From: Candidatus Gemmiger stercorigallinarum
GTDB taxonomy: Bacteria > Bacillota > Clostridia > Oscillospirales > Ruminococcaceae
Direction: 5' to 3'
Assembly: GCA_019119495.1 (NCBI GenBank)
Contig: DWWX01000004.1
Span: forward strand, 28,656 to 92,655
Length of the DNA: 64,000 nucleotides
Shown: positions 62,947 through 64,000 of the stretch, piece after piece
How the letters are laid out: every line of letters starts with the position of its first letter
Position numbering within the stretch: the stretch's first letter is position 1
Notes under the pieces: generated by a model
What the model saw: the letters and a program-made list of their open reading frames with translations, nothing else
Database searches by the model: none
Told to the model about the DNA's origin: nothing
Position numbers and translations under genes: made by a program

Positions 62947-63210
62947 ATGGAGACAGGAGTCCTGCAGATCAAAGAGTATGGCCGCATCGAGATCACGCTG
63001 CGCCAGCAGATGGACGCCCGCGGGATCACCCGCAACCGGATGGCACGCATGATCGACGTGCGGTACGAGGTCATCGACAAATGGTACAAGGGGACGGTCG
63101 AGCGCATCGACGCCGATATCCTGGCAAGGCTGTGCTTTGTTTTGGGGTGCGGCGCGGGGGATCTGATCCGCTATATTGCCCGCGCGGACAGCGAGGCCGC
63201 ACCGGGCTGA
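62947..63210 (+). CDS. small XRE/Cro-type helix-turn-helix regulator
   Basis: 87 aa. LRQQMDARGITRNRMARMIDVRYEVIDKWYKGTVERIDADILARLCFVLGCGAGDLIRYI is a complete Xre-type HTH of the short kind common in Clostridia. I chose ATG 62947 because GGAGGAG lies in front; the ATG 62926 of the track has none. No antitoxin/toxin partner is next to it: the following gene is the rpsJ operon. Target unknown. Confidence 0.8.
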   Translation: METGVLQIKEYGRIEITLRQQMDARGITRNRMARMIDVRYEVIDKWYKGTVERIDADILARLCFVLGCGAGDLIRYIARADSEAAPG

Positions 63211-63304
63211 CGCCTTTTGGCGGCAAAAACTGAGCCGCCCGCCTGTCAAGTGCCTGCATCACCAAAAATTGCGAAAAAAATTTTGCTAAAATGCAAAAAA
63301 ACAC

Positions 63305-63333
63305 TTGCAACGCCGGGCGGCGTGTGGTAATAT
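63305..63333 (+). promoter_or_regulatory. promoter of the S10 ribosomal-protein operon
   Basis: TTGCAA (63305-63310), 17 nt, TAATAT (63328-63333); an overlapping TATAAT is at 63331-63336 with a 20-nt spacer. Start near 63340. Confidence 0.65.
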
Positions 63334-63666
63334 AATACACGGCTGCGAACGGCGTGTGTAGAACATCCGTTCCACACAGGCCACGATATGCGTTGATGCG
63401 GGAGGTTGCCGTGCGCTGAGCACGGGTTTTTCCGCGGAGTATGTCCGATCTTAGAACCGGGCGAAAGAATTACGAATGCGAAGGGATACGTACGGCGCTG
63501 CATTCTGCGGCACGGACCAATGTCCGATCGGCTTTGCGGGAGATTCTTTCCGGGAGAACTGCGTCTGCGGTTCACCGGCTTTTCTCATGCAAAGGGGTTG
63601 AACACCCGGTAGCGTGTGTAGTTTATCGGCTCGCCTAAGGCAAACAATTTTCAGGAGGCGAATGTA
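63334..63666 (+). other. leader of the S10 operon (about 320 nt)
   Basis: Contains a hairpin GTGTAGAAC / GTTCCACAC (63356-63377, one mismatch), an intrinsic terminator at 63409-63431, then about 220 nt with further inverted repeats and no gene up to the rpsJ ribosome binding site. Ribosomal-protein autoregulation is likely but I cannot name the ligand protein from sequence. Confidence 0.5.
63409..63431 (+). terminator. terminator inside the S10-operon leader
   Basis: CCGTGC-GCTGA-GCACGG, a 6-bp perfect stem with a 5-nt loop, followed by G and T5, about 70 nt after the predicted start site and 236 nt before rpsJ. Confidence 0.7.
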
Positions 63667-63978
63667 ATGGCAGTCAAAGAGAAAATCAGAATCCGTCTGA
63701 AGAGCTACGATGCATCCCTGATCGATGCGGCTGCGGCCAAGATCGTGGAGACCGCGAAGCGCACCGGCGCCCGCGTGTCCGGCCCGATCCCCCTGCCCAC
63801 CGACAAGGAAGTGGTCACGATCCTGCGTGCCGTCCACAAGTACAAGGACAGCCGCGAGCAGTTCGAGTCCCGCACCCACAAGCGTCTGATCGACATTCTG
63901 AAGCCGTCCAACAAGACGGTCGAGGCTCTGATGAGCCTGCAGCTCCCCGCTGGCGTCGACATCGAGATCAAGCTGTAA
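63667..63978 (+). CDS. rpsJ: 30S ribosomal protein S10
   Basis: 103 aa, exact family length. [40 protein letters not shown] is the universal S10 beginning, and THKRLIDI and [11 protein letters not shown] the end. It binds 16S rRNA in the 30S head and takes part in NusB-NusG antitermination. Start ATG 63667 has AGGAGG upstream. First gene of the S10-spc operon, which continues beyond the window. Confidence 0.98.
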   Translation: MAVKEKIRIRLKSYDASLIDAAAAKIVETAKRTGARVSGPIPLPTDKEVVTILRAVHKYKDSREQFESRTHKRLIDILKPSNKTVEALMSLQLPAGVDIEIKL

Positions 63979-64000
63979 GCGATCCTTTACATTATAATAC

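Overview
The window is a GC-rich (about two-thirds G+C by eye) chromosomal segment of a Gram-positive gut-type Firmicute, most likely an Oscillospiraceae/Ruminococcaceae member near Faecalibacterium, Subdoligranulum or Gemmiger. This rests on gene content and regulation: two T-box riboswitches, RNase Y, RqcH, a sigma-K-like factor, an LtaS-like enzyme, DUF1540 and DUF815 proteins, AGGAGG-type ribosome binding sites and sigma-A promoters with 17-18 bp spacers. The species call is inference. I see no insertion sequence, prophage, CRISPR array or replication origin.

Layout. 1-3.9 kb: glycogen phosphorylase (cut by the left edge) and pullulanase, whose leader contains a terminator. 4-7.8 kb (minus): ttcA-like, alr, lepA. 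8.1 kb: tRNA-Lys with a consensus promoter. 8.4-9.9 kb: RNase Y. 10.4-12.3 kb: LtaS-like enzyme with a mosaic, low-GC centre. 12.4-14.6 kb: T-box and thrS. 14.7-24.3 kb: DUF1540 protein, MFS permease, MerR/GPP34-like pair, peptidoglycan-binding protein, secreted C39-like protein, LysR, GNAT, and a minus-strand CMD/aldo-keto reductase/ABM redox cluster. 24.7-27.2 kb: ECF sigma/anti-sigma pair and a sigma-K-like factor. 27.5-29.7 kb: cytidylate-kinase-like protein and an FAD dehydrogenase.

29.8-34.9 kb (minus) is an overlapping operon: radical SAM/SPASM enzyme, membrane protein with a nine-cysteine Cys-Ala tail, tandem AAA+ ATPase, and a short AlbA_2 protein. This is the best candidate for an undescribed modification or surface-display system. 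35.2-45.2 kb holds branched-chain amino acid synthesis on the minus strand (T-box-ilvB-ilvN-ilvC-ilvD, then ilvA-Cys-rich protein-ridA), with a divergent DUF815 ATPase. 45.3-46.9 kb is the second highlight: a yybP-ykoY-type (Mn2+) riboswitch in front of an orphan GcdB/OadB-family sodium-pump beta subunit and a 41-residue membrane microprotein that the ORF track missed.

47-58 kb: sigma factor, zinc-ribbon protein with an odd leader, two polytopic GT-C/DUF2142-like membrane proteins, DUF1858 protein, TrmK, Nif3-like protein, RqcH, and an ABC transporter with a perfect palindromic operator. 58.4-62.8 kb: three lipoproteins, two of them paralogues. 63-64 kb: small XRE regulator and rpsJ, the first gene of the S10 ribosomal operon, with a terminator inside its leader. 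Most long ORFs opposite these genes are high-GC shadows and are omitted.
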